Shown piece by piece: positions 44,833-55,404 of a DNA stretch of 64,000 nucleotides. This DNA is from Hymenobacter mucosus (GTDB taxonomy: Bacteria; Bacteroidota; Bacteroidia; Cytophagales; Hymenobacteraceae). The position numbers were made by a program, and so were the translations under genes. The stretch spans positions 186,001 through 250,000 of the forward strand of contig NZ_FZNS01000001.1 in NCBI RefSeq assembly GCF_900188255.1, written 5' to 3'. Positions within the stretch are counted from its first letter, which is position 1. Each line of letters starts with the position of its first letter. The notes below the pieces were generated by a model, which saw only the letters and a list, made by a program, of their open reading frames with translations, was not told the origin of the DNA and made no database searches.

Positions 44833-47382
44833 CTAGAACCGGGCAATGACGCGCAGGTTCACAACCCGGCGCGAGAGGAAATTGGGGATGGCGTAGATGC
44901 GACCATTCAAATCCTGTAGGTAGCTATAGCCCGCTACATTATCGGCACCGAGGATGTTGAGAATCTCGAGGCTGGCCCACAAGCTTTGCAGTTGCATTGC
45001 TTTACCACCGAACTGTGGCGCGGTCGTCCGTAAACTCAGCACTTTGGAAAAGCCCATATCTACTCGCTTATAGCTGCGGGTGAGCTTGTCAGTTCCGCGC
45101 AAATCAAGCAGGCCGGGTGGGCTAAAGGGCAGGCCCGTGCCGAATACCAAGTTCACGTAGCCTTTCACGGAAGGGTTGCCCGGCAGATTATCCTGAAAAA
45201 AGACGCCTAAGTTAAGGCGCTGGTCAGAAGGCCGCCGCAAATAGCCTTTGGGCACCCGACCCGTACTATTGCCGTTCGCGTCGTAGGTAGTGATGGAGTC
45301 GCCATCAATGTTTTCGCGGGTAGTGAGTATTCCGAGGCTAAACCAAGACTCAATTCCCTTCACAAATTCTCCGCTTACCCGGGCGTCAAGACCCGCGGCG
45401 TAGGCTTTGGCGTTGTTCTGAGCAAAGTACCGCAGCCGGACGTTGTCGATATCGTAGGGTACTACGTCGGTGAGGTACTTGTAGTAGGCTTCGCCCGTGA
45501 AGCGAAACGGCCGCCCCCACTGGGTAAAGCGCCGCTCGTTGCCCACAATAAAGTGCAAGGACCGTTGGGCCTTCAGGTCGAGGTTGAGTTGTCCCTGCTG
45601 GCGCTGGGGCGGGCCAATCTGGGCCCGCAACTCCCGGTAGAATGGGGGCTGATAGTACACGCCTGCAGCCGCCTTCCAGGATACGCGCGGATTGCGCCGG
45701 GATGTGAAGGCGTATTGCACGCGCGGACTCACGGTGGTCTGTCCATTCACCGTCCAGTAGTTTACCCGGGCACCGTAGGTTAGGGTGCGCAAGGAATCCA
45801 GGGCGTAGGTGTGCTGCACATAGCCCTGGTAGCGGCTGCTTTCCAGGGTTAGGTCAGACTGCAGGCGCGTGCGCCGGGCCGCGGGCACAAAGTCGGCCGA
45901 GTCCACGAAGCTATACTCATTCAGCTCATCCACTATTCTCTCCCGTCCGGCCTTGAGGCCCCAGCGCACCGTGTGGGCCGTGCCCGGCGTCCAGGTGCCG
46001 CGTGTTTCGAGGGTCGCAATCCGGGCTGTAAGGTAGTTCCGCGAGTGGTCAAAGCGGGAACCAATGTCGCGTTGCCGCACGGCTTGGTTGAAATCCGGAT
46101 CATCCGGGTCGGTATTGATTTCCCCGAGACGGTAGGCGGCTTCCACATCGCGGTACTCAAACTCCCGCGAGTACAGCAGCCCCGCTAGCAGCTCCGCTTG
46201 CAAATTGGAGCGAAAGTTATGACGCAGGCTGAGCCCACCCTGATAGGTGTCGTACTGCATCCGTTCCCGGCCGCCGTAGCTAATAAACAGGCGCGTAAAC
46301 TGGTTGGTGTTTGTGCTGAACGTGCTTTGGCCACTTTCCGGGTTAAAGCGGTAGTCGTTGTGGGCGAAGGTAGTTAGCAACCCCAGCGAAGTTTTGTTTT
46401 CGTCGCCTTTCGGTCCCAGGGCGGCCTTTATATAGGATTGACCGTCGTAGAAAGTAGGGTTGTAGCCCCCTTGCTGCTGCTGTAAGGAGTTGAGAACGTA
46501 GGTGGCATTCTTGTACCGTACGCCCGCCAAGTAGCTGATGCGCTTGTTCGGTGAAGTTGCTTCTACGTGCACCGAGCCGCCCACCAAACTAGCCGTTACG
46601 GATGCCCCAAACCTAGTCGGTTCCTTGTACTCTATACTCAGCACCGAGGACAGCTTGTCGCCGTACTTGGGTTGCCAGCCTCCAGTAGAAAACTCTACCC
46701 GGTTTACTAAATCGGGGTTGATGAAGCTGAGGCCTTCCTGCGCCGCGGCCGTAACCAAGAACGGCCGGTACACTTCGAAGCCGTTCACGTACACCAGATT
46801 TTCCTCGTAATTGCCCCCGCGCACGGAGTAGGTACTGCTCAGCTCGTTGTTGCTCACTACCCCTGGCAGCGTTTTGAGCACGGCATTAAAGTCGCCGAAG
46901 GGCGAAGGAATTTCCTTAGCCGTGCGCGGGTCCAGCGGAATAATGCTGACTTGCTCACGCGTATCTGTTTCAGTGGACCGCCCACGCACCGTCACGTTGC
47001 CCAACGCCCGCGAGTCTTCCGCCAGCGTGAGGGTAAGCTCCAGTGGATTCGAGAGATTCAAGGTGATGCGCTGGGTTTGATACCCCAAACGGCGCACCAC
47101 CAGCACGGGTGGGTTTCCCCCTGCAGGAGATATCACGCCCAAGGTAAAGCGGCCCTGACTGTCGGTAGTAGCCCCGCCGCCGGGTTGCCCCTCCACTCCC
47201 ACACTTACTTGCTCCAAAGGCTGCCCCGCGGCGTCGCGAATGATACCCTTGAGCAACACGCGGCTATTTTGCTGGGCTACCCCGGCGGGAGCCACCAGCA
47301 CAAGGAGTGCACCGACTCCCGTTACTGGTCTTAGCGCTAACCGTAGCACAAGTGCCGAACGAGACAGGAAAGGGTGTGGCAT
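44833..47382 (-). CDS. TonB-dependent receptor with carboxypeptidase-regulatory domain
   Basis: This 849-residue outer-membrane protein has a signal peptide, a beta-sandwich CarboxypepD_reg domain (LLKGIIRDAAGQPLEQVSVGVEGQPGGGATTDSQGRFTL), a plug domain (SPFGDFNAVLKTLPGVVSNNELSSTYSVRGGNYEENLVYVNGFEVY) and a 22-strand-type barrel ending in VVNLRVIARF with terminal Phe. It imports a ligand using TonB energy. No SusD partner follows, so it is not a typical polysaccharide-utilisation pair; the substrate is unknown. It begins 10 bases after the rpe stop codon, so the two are likely co-transcribed. Confidence 0.9.
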   Translation of the reverse strand: MPHPFLSRSALVLRLALRPVTGVGALLVLVAPAGVAQQNSRVLLKGIIRDAAGQPLEQVSVGVEGQPGGGATTDSQGRFTLGVISPAGGNPPVLVVRRLGYQTQRITLNLSNPLELTLTLAEDSRALGNVTVRGRSTETDTREQVSIIPLDPRTAKEIPSPFGDFNAVLKTLPGVVSNNELSSTYSVRGGNYEENLVYVNGFEVYRPFLVTAAAQEGLSFINPDLVNRVEFSTGGWQPKYGDKLSSVLSIEYKEPTRFGASVTASLVGGSVHVEATSPNKRISYLAGVRYKNATYVLNSLQQQQGGYNPTFYDGQSYIKAALGPKGDENKTSLGLLTTFAHNDYRFNPESGQSTFSTNTNQFTRLFISYGGRERMQYDTYQGGLSLRHNFRSNLQAELLAGLLYSREFEYRDVEAAYRLGEINTDPDDPDFNQAVRQRDIGSRFDHSRNYLTARIATLETRGTWTPGTAHTVRWGLKAGRERIVDELNEYSFVDSADFVPAARRTRLQSDLTLESSRYQGYVQHTYALDSLRTLTYGARVNYWTVNGQTTVSPRVQYAFTSRRNPRVSWKAAAGVYYQPPFYRELRAQIGPPQRQQGQLNLDLKAQRSLHFIVGNERRFTQWGRPFRFTGEAYYKYLTDVVPYDIDNVRLRYFAQNNAKAYAAGLDARVSGEFVKGIESWFSLGILTTRENIDGDSITTYDANGNSTGRVPKGYLRRPSDQRLNLGVFFQDNLPGNPSVKGYVNLVFGTGLPFSPPGLLDLRGTDKLTRSYKRVDMGFSKVLSLRTTAPQFGGKAMQLQSLWASLEILNILGADNVAGYSYLQDLNGRIYAIPNFLSRRVVNLRVIARF

Positions 47383-47392
47383 GCAAGTACGC

Positions 47393-48088
47393 TTAATCTT
47401 CGGAGCTTACTATCGTTTCCAGCTCGCGGCGCATAGTAGCCAGGGTAGCCACGGGGTCGGGCGAGTTAAAGACAAACGACCCAGCTACCAGCGCATCTGC
47501 CCCGGCCTCCACCAAAGCGGCGGCGTTATCCATGGTCACGCCCCCGTCAATTTCAATCAGGGCTGCCGAACCGCTATCTACCAGCAGCTCTTTGAGGGCA
47601 GCTACTTTGCGTAGCGTGTTCGGAATAAACGACTGCCCTCCGAAGCCGGGGTTCACGGACATAATCAGCACTAGGTCCAAGTCGGCAGCCACATCTTCTA
47701 GCACCCAAATGGGCGTATGCGGATTCAGGGCCACGCCGGCCCGGCATCCGAGCTGCTTGATTTGCTGAATAACGCGGTGTAAATGCGTACATGCCTCGTA
47801 GTGCACGGTAATGTTGGCAGCACCAGCGTCGCGAAAGGCACTAAGGTAGTGCTGAGGCTCCTCAATCATGAGGTGCACATCAATGGGTTGCTGGGCGTGG
47901 CGTTGCACGGCCTGCAGCACGGGTAGGCCAAACGAAATATTGGGCACGAAGCGGCCGTCCATCACGTCGAAGTGCAGCCAATCGGCGGCACTGTCGGCTA
48001 GGCGTTCCAATTCGGATTGCAGATTGCCAAAATCGGCCGCGAGCAAAGAAGGCGCCAGCAGCGGAGCCATACGACGGGTAGAGTTCAT
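47393..48088 (-). CDS. rpe: Ribulose-phosphate 3-epimerase
   Basis: Rpe interconverts ribulose 5-phosphate and xylulose 5-phosphate in the pentose phosphate pathway. The 231-residue TIM barrel shows APSLLAADFGNLQSEL, the metal-binding WLHFDVMDGRFVPNISFG and DVHLMIEEP, VALNPHTP, LIMSVNPGFGGQSFIP, and IEIDGGV near the end, with ALVAGSFVF as phosphate site. Starts at 48088 (MNSTRRMAPLL) or 48070 (MAPLLAPS) are both possible. It heads a two-gene unit with the TonB-dependent receptor, a coupling without an obvious metabolic reason. Confidence 0.95.
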   Translation of the reverse strand: MNSTRRMAPLLAPSLLAADFGNLQSELERLADSAADWLHFDVMDGRFVPNISFGLPVLQAVQRHAQQPIDVHLMIEEPQHYLSAFRDAGAANITVHYEACTHLHRVIQQIKQLGCRAGVALNPHTPIWVLEDVAADLDLVLIMSVNPGFGGQSFIPNTLRKVAALKELLVDSGSAALIEIDGGVTMDNAAALVEAGADALVAGSFVFNSPDPVATLATMRRELETIVSSED

Positions 48089-48206
48089 ACCACGAAAGTA
48101 GCAGTTTGGCGTGAGGTGCACATAAACAAGCCGAGCGGATGTAGCCAAGAAACGACGTGGCTAGTTGCTACTCTAGTTGAGACTTACTAAGCGCTATAAA
48201 AACAAC

Positions 48207-48239
48207 GAGGCGCCCGAACCAATAGTGTTCAGGCGCCTC
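48207..48239 (-). terminator. Terminator of the zinc-ribbon gene
   Basis: GAGGCGCCCGAAC and GTTCAGGCGCCTC form a 13-bp stem with one mismatch and a 7-base loop, about 45 bases past the stop of the zinc-ribbon gene. Confidence 0.7.
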
Positions 48240-48282
48240 TGTTTCTACAAACCAATATGGACGAGGCAACAGCCGCAGGCTA

Positions 48283-48603
48283 TTAGCTGGGTTTTTCCCA
48301 CGCGCGCCAATCAAGTTTGCCGTCTTCCGTTTTGCGCAGGAATACCGTCTGATCATCGTCCTGACGCTTACCAAACGTAACGTCGCCGCGGCAGTCCAGG
48401 CATTTAAGCGAGGTGTATTTAAATTTATCCTGCGCTACCCGGGCCGTGAGGTCCAGATTATCGGAGCCACAGAGGCCACACTTGGGCACATCGGGGAAAC
48501 TCAGCCGGTCGTATTCGGCAACCACTTCGTGGAAATTGGCGCCTTGCACCGTGAAGTGAAACTGTCGGCGCCCGATGCGCTTGGAGACCATCATTTGTAA
48601 CAT
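48283..48603 (-). CDS. Zinc-ribbon protein of unknown function
   Basis: This 106-residue protein has a beta-rich N-terminal part (KRIGRRQFHFTVQGANFHEVVAEYDRL) followed by a zinc ribbon with CGLCGSDNL and LKCLDCRGDVTFG, i.e. two CxxC pairs 24 residues apart, and a polar tail (GKRQDDDQTVFLRKTEDGKLDWRAWEKP). The overall plan resembles small zinc-ribbon proteins of phages and plasmids, but here it stands alone in the chromosome with its own terminator. Internal ATG codons at 48594 and 48591 are alternative starts. Function unknown. Confidence 0.65.
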   Translation of the reverse strand: MLQMMVSKRIGRRQFHFTVQGANFHEVVAEYDRLSFPDVPKCGLCGSDNLDLTARVAQDKFKYTSLKCLDCRGDVTFGKRQDDDQTVFLRKTEDGKLDWRAWEKPS

Positions 48604-48809
48604 CTTGAAAAAGAATTGGGAGTAAGAAAAACAGCGTTTCCGCTGTCAGAATCAACAAAGACGAACGACGAATAATTGCGCTTTGACTAATTAAATTTGC
48701 AACAATCTAACCAAAATAGCAAACACAAGAACTGAACTTACTTCCCAAAACCGCCACATCTACAGCCTGTAGGCTACTTAGCGTCGGCATTTCACTGGCT
48801 ATGAGGCAG

Positions 48810-51800
48810 CTATTGACTAGTAGCGGTGGCCGTTACCTGCAAGAGTAAGCGGTACAAGTCATCTTCCTCAAAAGGCTTGGTCAGACACGCGTTCATTCCG
48901 GCCGCCAAATACGCTTCCTGGTCCGCGTCAAAGGCGTTTGCGGTAAGCGCAATTAACGGAACGGAGGCGCGGGCAGCATCTGGGTGCTGCCGGACGGCAC
49001 GGGTCACATCTACCCCACTCAGCCCCGGCATCTGAATGTCGAGTAGCGCGGCATCGTAGGACTTGGTTTCCAACTGGGCAAGCGCCTCCGTGCCCGTACC
49101 CACGGCATACACTAGCACGCCCCGCTGCTCCAGCAGCACCGTCGTAATCCATTGGTTTACCACATTATCTTCTGCCAGCAGCACCCGCAACCCTTCCAAG
49201 CCCTCGTAGTTAATAGGCACCGGAACAGCCGCCTCTGTGGTAGCATGTACCCGAGGCAAGGTAAGGGTAAAGGAAAAGGTAGTGCCTTCGCCCGGCGTGC
49301 TGCACAGCAGCAGCGAACCGCCCATGTGATGCACTAGTTGCTCACTGATGGCAAGCCCCAATCCCGTTCCGCCAAAACGATAACTAGTTGCCGCACTAGC
49401 CTGCGTAAAGGCATCAAAAATGCGTTCCTGGTGCTCCGGCTCAATGCCAATGCCAGTGTCTTGCACCCAAAACCGCACCGTCAGGGACTCAGCCACATCG
49501 ACCAGTACGCTTGCCCCGAGTTGAACGCTACCCTGGGTAGTAAACTTCAACGCGTTGCTAAGCAAATTCAACAGGACTTGATGCAAGCGGTAGGCATCGC
49601 CCAGCACACGGGGCATTGCCGCGGTGGGTGGCTCTACCAGCAGCGTCAAGCCTTTCTGGGTAGCCAAGGCTGCTACCGTTTGCCCGGCACTTTGCAAAGC
49701 CATTACCAAGTCAAACTCAGCCTGATCAATTTGCAAGTGGTGGGTAGTGATTTTGGCCATATCCAGCACATCGTTCACCAGGGCCAACAGGTGCTGCCCC
49801 GCCTGCTGCATGGTGGTCAGGTATTCCTGCTGCTGCGGGGTAAGCGTTGTTTTCTCCAGGAGCACGGCCATCCCCAACACGCCATTGAGAGGAGTCCGGA
49901 TTTCGTGGCTCATGCGGGACAAAAAGGATTCCTTAGCGTGAGCGTTGGCCTCGGCCTCCTGCTTAGCTTGAAGTAAAGCTCTTTCAGCGCGGATACCCTG
50001 AGTTACATCGTAGCCGGAGGCGACCACGTAAGGCGCGGCGTCTGCTTCCCGTACTTGATACGTGTAGTAATGGAGGTAGCGCCTCTCCCCAGTCGACGTC
50101 ATAATGGTCATCAGGCGGGGTTCCGTAGTGGGCTGATTTGTACTAGCCAGGTAGTCAGCTACGGCAGACTGGTGTTCGGGCGGAATGGCTTCGCGAATGT
50201 TGCGGCCAATGAGGCGGGCAGCGGGCAGGTTCACCAACCGTTCAATGGCGGGATTCACCGTCAGCAGGGTACCCTCTAGATCGTGGGTGCAAATCAGCGC
50301 CTGGGAATAGCGTACTAAGTCGTGGTACTGTTTTTCCCGTTGCTCGAGGGCAAGGCGCGCCAGCTTTAGGTTGGTGATATCAGTACTTACCGTGAGTATT
50401 CCCGGGCTGCCATCGGCCGAGGCCATGGGACACATATACACCTGCAAGTGGCACGGCTCGCCTCGGCTCATGGTAAGCGACATCTCCGTTTTCAGCGGGC
50501 GGCTGGTAGCCATCACTTGTTTGTTCAACACCCGAATCTGCCAAAGCTCCTCTTGCACGGCAATGCTCTGCTCCTCCGTGGGTTGCCAGTGCTGCTTACT
50601 CCGTGACGCCAGCGCATCAAAGGCAGCATTACGAAACACCACTTGTCCGTTGGCATCCTTCACGTACACCACATCGGGCAGGGCGTCCACAATAAGCCGG
50701 ACAAACGTTTGTTGCTCCCGCAGTTGCCTTTCTACCTGGCGCTGGCCTTCCTCTGCCGCGTAGCGCGCCGTAATATCAATACCGGAGCCTACTACTAGCT
50801 GCAAGGCACCACTCGCATCAAAAATGGGACGGAAGTTGCGTAAAATGTGCTTAACCCCTTTAGGCCCCGTCAACGTCTCCTCCCACGACACATCAGTCTT
50901 GGTGCGCACGGCCGACTCGAAGTGTTCTTGGCGCTGATCCGCCAAGGACATAGGCCGCCGCCGGGCCGCCATGTACTCATAATTGGTTTTGCCAATTACC
51001 TGTTGCCGGATGGAAGGATCAGAAATAGAGGATGGATTGACGAATAGGAAGCGGTGCTCGGCATCAAACACGGCAATATCAACAGGTAGCAGATTCAGAA
51101 TTGCCTCGTAGAACTGCTGCTGCTGCGCCATTTGCTGCTCAGTACGCTTACGCTCCGTAATATCAATTCCGGAGCTAATTAGCAGTTGTGAGGACCCATC
51201 TGGGCCCACTGCGGAACTCAAACGACGCAGAAAAAAGCGCTGCTCCTGGCCCTTTTCTATTGTCTCCTCCCAAGTCATTTCCGACTTTCCACTCAGCACT
51301 TCCCGGAAGGCACGGCGGCGTTGCTGGGCAATGGCGGCGGGGCGCTGCCGGTGCTGGCACGACTCCTCGTTTGTTTTGCCAATCATCCAGCGCCGGATTT
51401 CCGGGTCGGGCTCAACGGAGGGATTTACGAACAGATAGCGTGAGTCAGCATCAATAACCGCTACGGCAATGGGTACTTGCTCCAGAATAGTTTCGTAGAA
51501 CTTGCGCTGCTCAACTACTTACTGCTCGGCTTGCCGACGAGCTGTAATGTCGGTGAAGTACAGCACGGCACACTCCTCATTGGGCACGGCCATAGCCGTC
51601 AGGAGATAGTACTGGCCCTGCACGTCTAGTTCTGCCTGTATGGGGTCCGCCATCGTCAGCGCCTGTTGTACGAGCGCAGTGAGCTGTTGCTGGGCATGGC
51701 CTTGCGCATCAGCTGCCAGTGCTTGTAGCAGCGGCGCAGCCGCGGGGTTTGCATACAGCAGCTCTCCCGCGGCCGTCAGCCGCAGAATAGGACTGGGGCT

Positions 51801-52364
51801 TTGCTTGGGGATGTACGAAATCGTCCGCAACTGCGCGTCGCGCTGATGGCGTTCCGTCACGTCGCGGTAGCAGATAAGACGACCCGCTTGCACCTTATCC
51901 AACACTAAATAGTCTAGCTCTACCACCCGGCCATTAGCCAGCCGAAACTCTTCGCTGAGAACCGTCTCCCCCGCCGCATGGATGGCCTGGGCGCGCGCAC
52001 CAAATTCCGCTGGGTTTTGAAAAGCCTGGTCAATAGCAATTGTATTGGCCGGGATGGGAGGATGGGTCTCGGCAATAGGCACCTCAGGGGGCAAGCTGAA
52101 CAGCTCGCGGAAGTAGCTATTTACTAGCTGAATTGTACCCTCATGATCGACCAGGAGCAATCCTACCCGCATATTTTCCACCAGCGCCGATAACTGCTGC
52201 TGACAAAACTGGCTGTGCGTGGCGTTTTTGGCAATCTGCTCTTCCAGTGCTGCAATGCGTGCTTCAGCGGCGGCCAATGCTTCTTCCGCCTGCTGGCGGC
52301 GGCTCCGCTCCACTTCTACTTGGGCAGCCCAGGCATCGGGTGAGGATGACGGTGTTGGAGTCAT
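48810..52364 (-). pseudogene. PAS hybrid histidine kinase interrupted by one in-frame TAA
   Basis: A single frame from ATG 52364 to the stop at 48810 would encode about 1184 residues but contains one TAA at 51519-51521 (codon 282). Before it lie a coiled coil and two PAS-like sensor regions (VGLLLVDHEGTIQLVNSYF; VLYFTDITARRQAEQ). After it the homology continues at once (VEQRKFYETILEQVPIAVAVIDA), then several more PAS domains, HisKA (FLSRMSHEIRTPLNGVLGMA), the ATPase (GLGLAISEQLVHHMGG) and a receiver (YDAALLDIQMPGLSG). The sequence on either side of TAA matches the repeated PAS-linker pattern where Gln is usual, so a CAA-to-TAA change is likely. The downstream part could still start internally at ATG 51386. 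Confidence 0.8.
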
Positions 52365-52533
52365 AGCCTGTAGGATGGTCGTAAGCAATTCACTAGATAT
52401 CGAAACCACCTTCGGTAAGGGTGGCTCTAACCAAATAACGTAGTTTCACCGTACTTGGTCGCATTCTGTTCCCCGCTGCAGTTGTTGAGCGGGTAGTAAG
52501 TTCACTGCCAAGCTGCGTGGTAGAGGCTATATT

Positions 52534-54234
52534 CTATAGCTTTACGAAGCGAAGGGTACGCTGTTCTTTTCCTGTACTCACTGTGCAAGTATACACCCCT
52601 TTGGTGAGCACGCCCGGATGCAAGCGCACCTCCGCCGCCGTAGTTGCCGCTACCTGCTGCTCCGTAACCAAGGCCCCACGGGCATCGAAGATGCGCACGC
52701 GAAGGGCTCTAGCTTGAAACGCAGGCGCCAGCTGCAAGTACAGCTCATCATCTTTCGCCGGATTGGGATAAATAATCAATTCCTGCCGGCCAGCAGGTGC
52801 CCCCGCCGCTAAAGGAGTGCCTGGGTTAGCCAGGTTATACGCCCGCACGAAGCTAGGAATGCCATAGCCCACTTGGTCGTCGGGAGTAGTTGCGCGGGTT
52901 CCGGAGCGTTGTAAGTAGCCGAGCACTTGCTGGGCGGTAAGCATAGGATTGGCCTGCCAGAAGCCCGCCGCCATACCCGCCAGCACCGGACACGAAAAGG
53001 AAGTACCACTACCACGCGTAGCAGCCCCCGAGGGACTGATAATGGCCGTTTGTAGTCCCATTGCCGACAAGTTCGGCTTGATACGCCCATCGGCCGTGGG
53101 ACCCATTGAGCTAAAGTAAGCGCGATTCAGCAGGGAGTCGACCGCACCAACAGTTAGGATAGAGTCGGCGTCGGCGGGGGCTGTAATGTAGCGCCAGGTA
53201 TTCCCGCCCTCGTTGCCAGCGCTGTTTACAACCAGCATCCCTACGCGGGCCGCCACGGTAGCAGCCCGCGTAGAAAGGGCCGTGCGCCCGTTCAGGTCGT
53301 TGTAGGTATAGTCGATAGAAGGATAATCAAAGGTGTTGTACCCTAGCGAGGAGCTAATAATATCGACGCCTGCGGAGTCGGCGTATTCAGCGGCCACCAG
53401 CCAGTTGGCTTCCTCTACCGGATGCTCCGAGTAAATATCTTCCGTAACGAAAAGACGGTAGGTAGCTTGGGGCGCCGTGCCAATGTAAAAACCAGGCGAG
53501 TTAGCGGCCATGGTAGAAAGGCAGTTGGTACCGTGGCTGTTTCGCCCGTACACTGCATTGTTTTTTTCTACCACGTTAAACGTACTGGCCAGCCGCTGCT
53601 CCTGAAACAACGGCGCAAAGGCGGCCGCGGTATTCACTCCCGTAAAGCCGGCATCAAATACGGCAATCTGCATGCCTTCGCCTCGGTAGCCCGCATCGTG
53701 CATAGCTACTGCGCCAATCATGTTGGCCTGGGTGTAGGCCGGCCCATACTGCGCGCGGGTTCCCCGCTGCTCAGCCGGCAGTTGTTCGCCAACCTCGCGT
53801 TTGCGAGAACCCGGAAGCCCACGGTTAAGCGTTTTGGCCGTACGCACGCACGGCAAAGCCTGCAACTGCAGCAGCGTGGCCGAATCACAGGCTACTATAG
53901 CGGCGTTGAACCAACGCGAGGTGTACCAGAGTTGTGCACCAGCCACCGCCTTCACCTGCTGCACGTAGCTGGGGTTGACCGGCAAATCGCGGGGTTGCAC
54001 GGCAATATTCTGGCGCTGCCGGCGCTGAACAGCCCGCGCCGAAAGGAAGGCTAGCGGCTGCGTTGTGCTATAGGGCGAACCCGCCTTATCACGAAAGTAG
54101 ATAAGGTGCTTGCGCACGGTGCCCGTAGTTTGCGTGGGGGCAACTGGCGTATTATGCGAAATAGGTGCTGTGGACGGAGTTGGCTCCGAGTTCGTCCATA
54201 ATCCCGCAAGTAACAATAGGTGGGAGAGTTGCAT
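52534..54234 (-). CDS. Secreted S8 subtilisin-like peptidase with T9SS sorting tail
   Basis: The 566-residue product has an N-terminal signal-like segment, a pro-region (HLIYFRDKAGSPYSTTQPLAFLSARAVQRR), and an S8 catalytic domain with Asp194 (AVFDAGFTG), His234 (RNSHGTNCLS), the oxyanion Asn in VVNSAGNEGG, and Ser412 (GTSFSCPVLAGMAAGF). The final 80 residues (LIIYPNPAKDDELYLQL...GVYTCTVSTGKEQRTLRFVKL) are a type A Por sorting domain, so the enzyme should leave the cell by the type IX system. It lies between the interrupted kinase and a lipoprotein gene, each apparently with its own promoter. Confidence 0.93.
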   Translation of the reverse strand: MQLSHLLLLAGLWTNSEPTPSTAPISHNTPVAPTQTTGTVRKHLIYFRDKAGSPYSTTQPLAFLSARAVQRRQRQNIAVQPRDLPVNPSYVQQVKAVAGAQLWYTSRWFNAAIVACDSATLLQLQALPCVRTAKTLNRGLPGSRKREVGEQLPAEQRGTRAQYGPAYTQANMIGAVAMHDAGYRGEGMQIAVFDAGFTGVNTAAAFAPLFQEQRLASTFNVVEKNNAVYGRNSHGTNCLSTMAANSPGFYIGTAPQATYRLFVTEDIYSEHPVEEANWLVAAEYADSAGVDIISSSLGYNTFDYPSIDYTYNDLNGRTALSTRAATVAARVGMLVVNSAGNEGGNTWRYITAPADADSILTVGAVDSLLNRAYFSSMGPTADGRIKPNLSAMGLQTAIISPSGAATRGSGTSFSCPVLAGMAAGFWQANPMLTAQQVLGYLQRSGTRATTPDDQVGYGIPSFVRAYNLANPGTPLAAGAPAGRQELIIYPNPAKDDELYLQLAPAFQARALRVRIFDARGALVTEQQVAATTAAEVRLHPGVLTKGVYTCTVSTGKEQRTLRFVKL

Positions 54235-54513
54235 TCAGATCAGAAAGTAGCGTACCGGAAGATACGAAGTAAAAGCCGGTTGGGCTTTTATACCTAGTTT
54301 ATTTGCTATCCTAGAGAGGCAAATCTGGCTATAGAGAGGGTCGAATCTTAGCGCACTATATTGGTCCTTGGTCCTATAATAGAGCGCTGTCACTTGCAGA
54401 ATCTGGCAACAGAGTGGGTATGGGAGTTGTTCACTATTGAACCGCTACCCTGCTCCAGCTAGCAGCAACTGTGCAATCCGCCTCCGTAGAATCCTACGGG
54501 CAACGATATGGAG

Positions 54514-55263
54514 TTATTTGCCAGATTCCACTAGCACCTCCCACCGCGACCGACCACTGTTAGGCCGGCTAGCATTTGGTATGCACCCCGGACTATTGTC
54601 GCAGAATGCGAAGTCCCGACGCACCCGGTACACCAGGCCCACCCCCTTGGCGTATACGGCACGGCGCACCGTAGCGTAGAAGAGGTTGACCTCGCCCCGG
54701 CCAAACAGGTTGCTGGTAGTTACCGTTTCGTTGTAGCTAAACTGGCGGCTCCCATTGCTGTAAGTAAAGGGCTGGTTTACGCGGTTATAGAAGCGGGTCT
54801 CGGCCGTAATCGAGTCTCGACTGTTGAAAGCATTCTGATTCCAGGTGCGCCCTTCCCGCACCGGGAACACCAGTTCCACCGTGCGCAGGTTGCTACGCTG
54901 CACTTGCAGGGCTTGGGCCGTGGGAGTTACTAAGAGCACACTATCAAAGCGCCAGGGCTCATTACGGGCGGCCCGGCGGTAGCGCACTACCTGGTAGGCC
55001 GGCAGGCCGGCCGCATCCGTTACCAGGGTAGAATCTTTTTCCTTGTACTGGTAGCGCTGGATAGTAGCCGTAAAATTGGAATAGGATGTATCGGCTACGT
55101 CATAAATGCGGTAGGCGCCCACGGCAAGGGGGTAATACTCGCGCCCTAACTCCGGACCCGCATCAGTAGTGTTTTCGCAGCCAGCAAGGGTTGCCGCCGT
55201 AACCGACAGCGCCAGTAGGGTCCGTAGCGTACGTTTCAACTCGAAGAAGTAAGGGTTGTGCAT
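54514..55263 (-). CDS. Lipoprotein of unknown function
   Basis: The 249-residue product has a hydrophobic signal ending in the lipobox LAGC (LLALSVTAATLAGCEN), so it should be an anchored lipoprotein. The mature part is beta-rich (EYYPLAVGAYRIYDVADTSYSNFTATIQRYQYKEKD...) and ends with two nearby cysteines (DFAFCDNSPGCIPN). I do not recognise the family. The ATG at 55263 is preferred since it gives a normal signal peptide. Its upstream TATCTTCC motif is shared with the subtilase gene. Confidence 0.7.
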   Translation of the reverse strand: MHNPYFFELKRTLRTLLALSVTAATLAGCENTTDAGPELGREYYPLAVGAYRIYDVADTSYSNFTATIQRYQYKEKDSTLVTDAAGLPAYQVVRYRRAARNEPWRFDSVLLVTPTAQALQVQRSNLRTVELVFPVREGRTWNQNAFNSRDSITAETRFYNRVNQPFTYSNGSRQFSYNETVTTSNLFGRGEVNLFYATVRRAVYAKGVGLVYRVRRDFAFCDNSPGCIPNASRPNSGRSRWEVLVESGK

Positions 55264-55316
55264 AAAGTATAAACTCGACCGGAAGATACGGCAAACGAAG
55301 GAGTGGGCGCACAAAA

Positions 55317-55363
55317 GAACGGCCCGGCACCTGCTTTCCACGTAGCAGATTGCCGAGCCGTTC
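55317..55363 (-). terminator. mnmA terminator
   Basis: GAACGGCCCGGCACCTGCT and AGCAGATTGCCGAGCCGTTC form a long, slightly imperfect stem around a 9-base loop, about 40 bases after the mnmA stop codon on the minus strand. Confidence 0.7.
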
Positions 55364-55404
55364 AAAAATCGGGCCTATGCCCACGTTTGGGAGGCGCTTT
55401 CTAG

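Noticed and set aside
48810..51386. Treating the kinase half as an independent intact gene starting at ATG 51386
   Set aside because: The 43 codons between TAA and this ATG continue the PAS homology in the same frame, so the ATG is internal to a PAS domain and the split is better explained by a nonsense codon.
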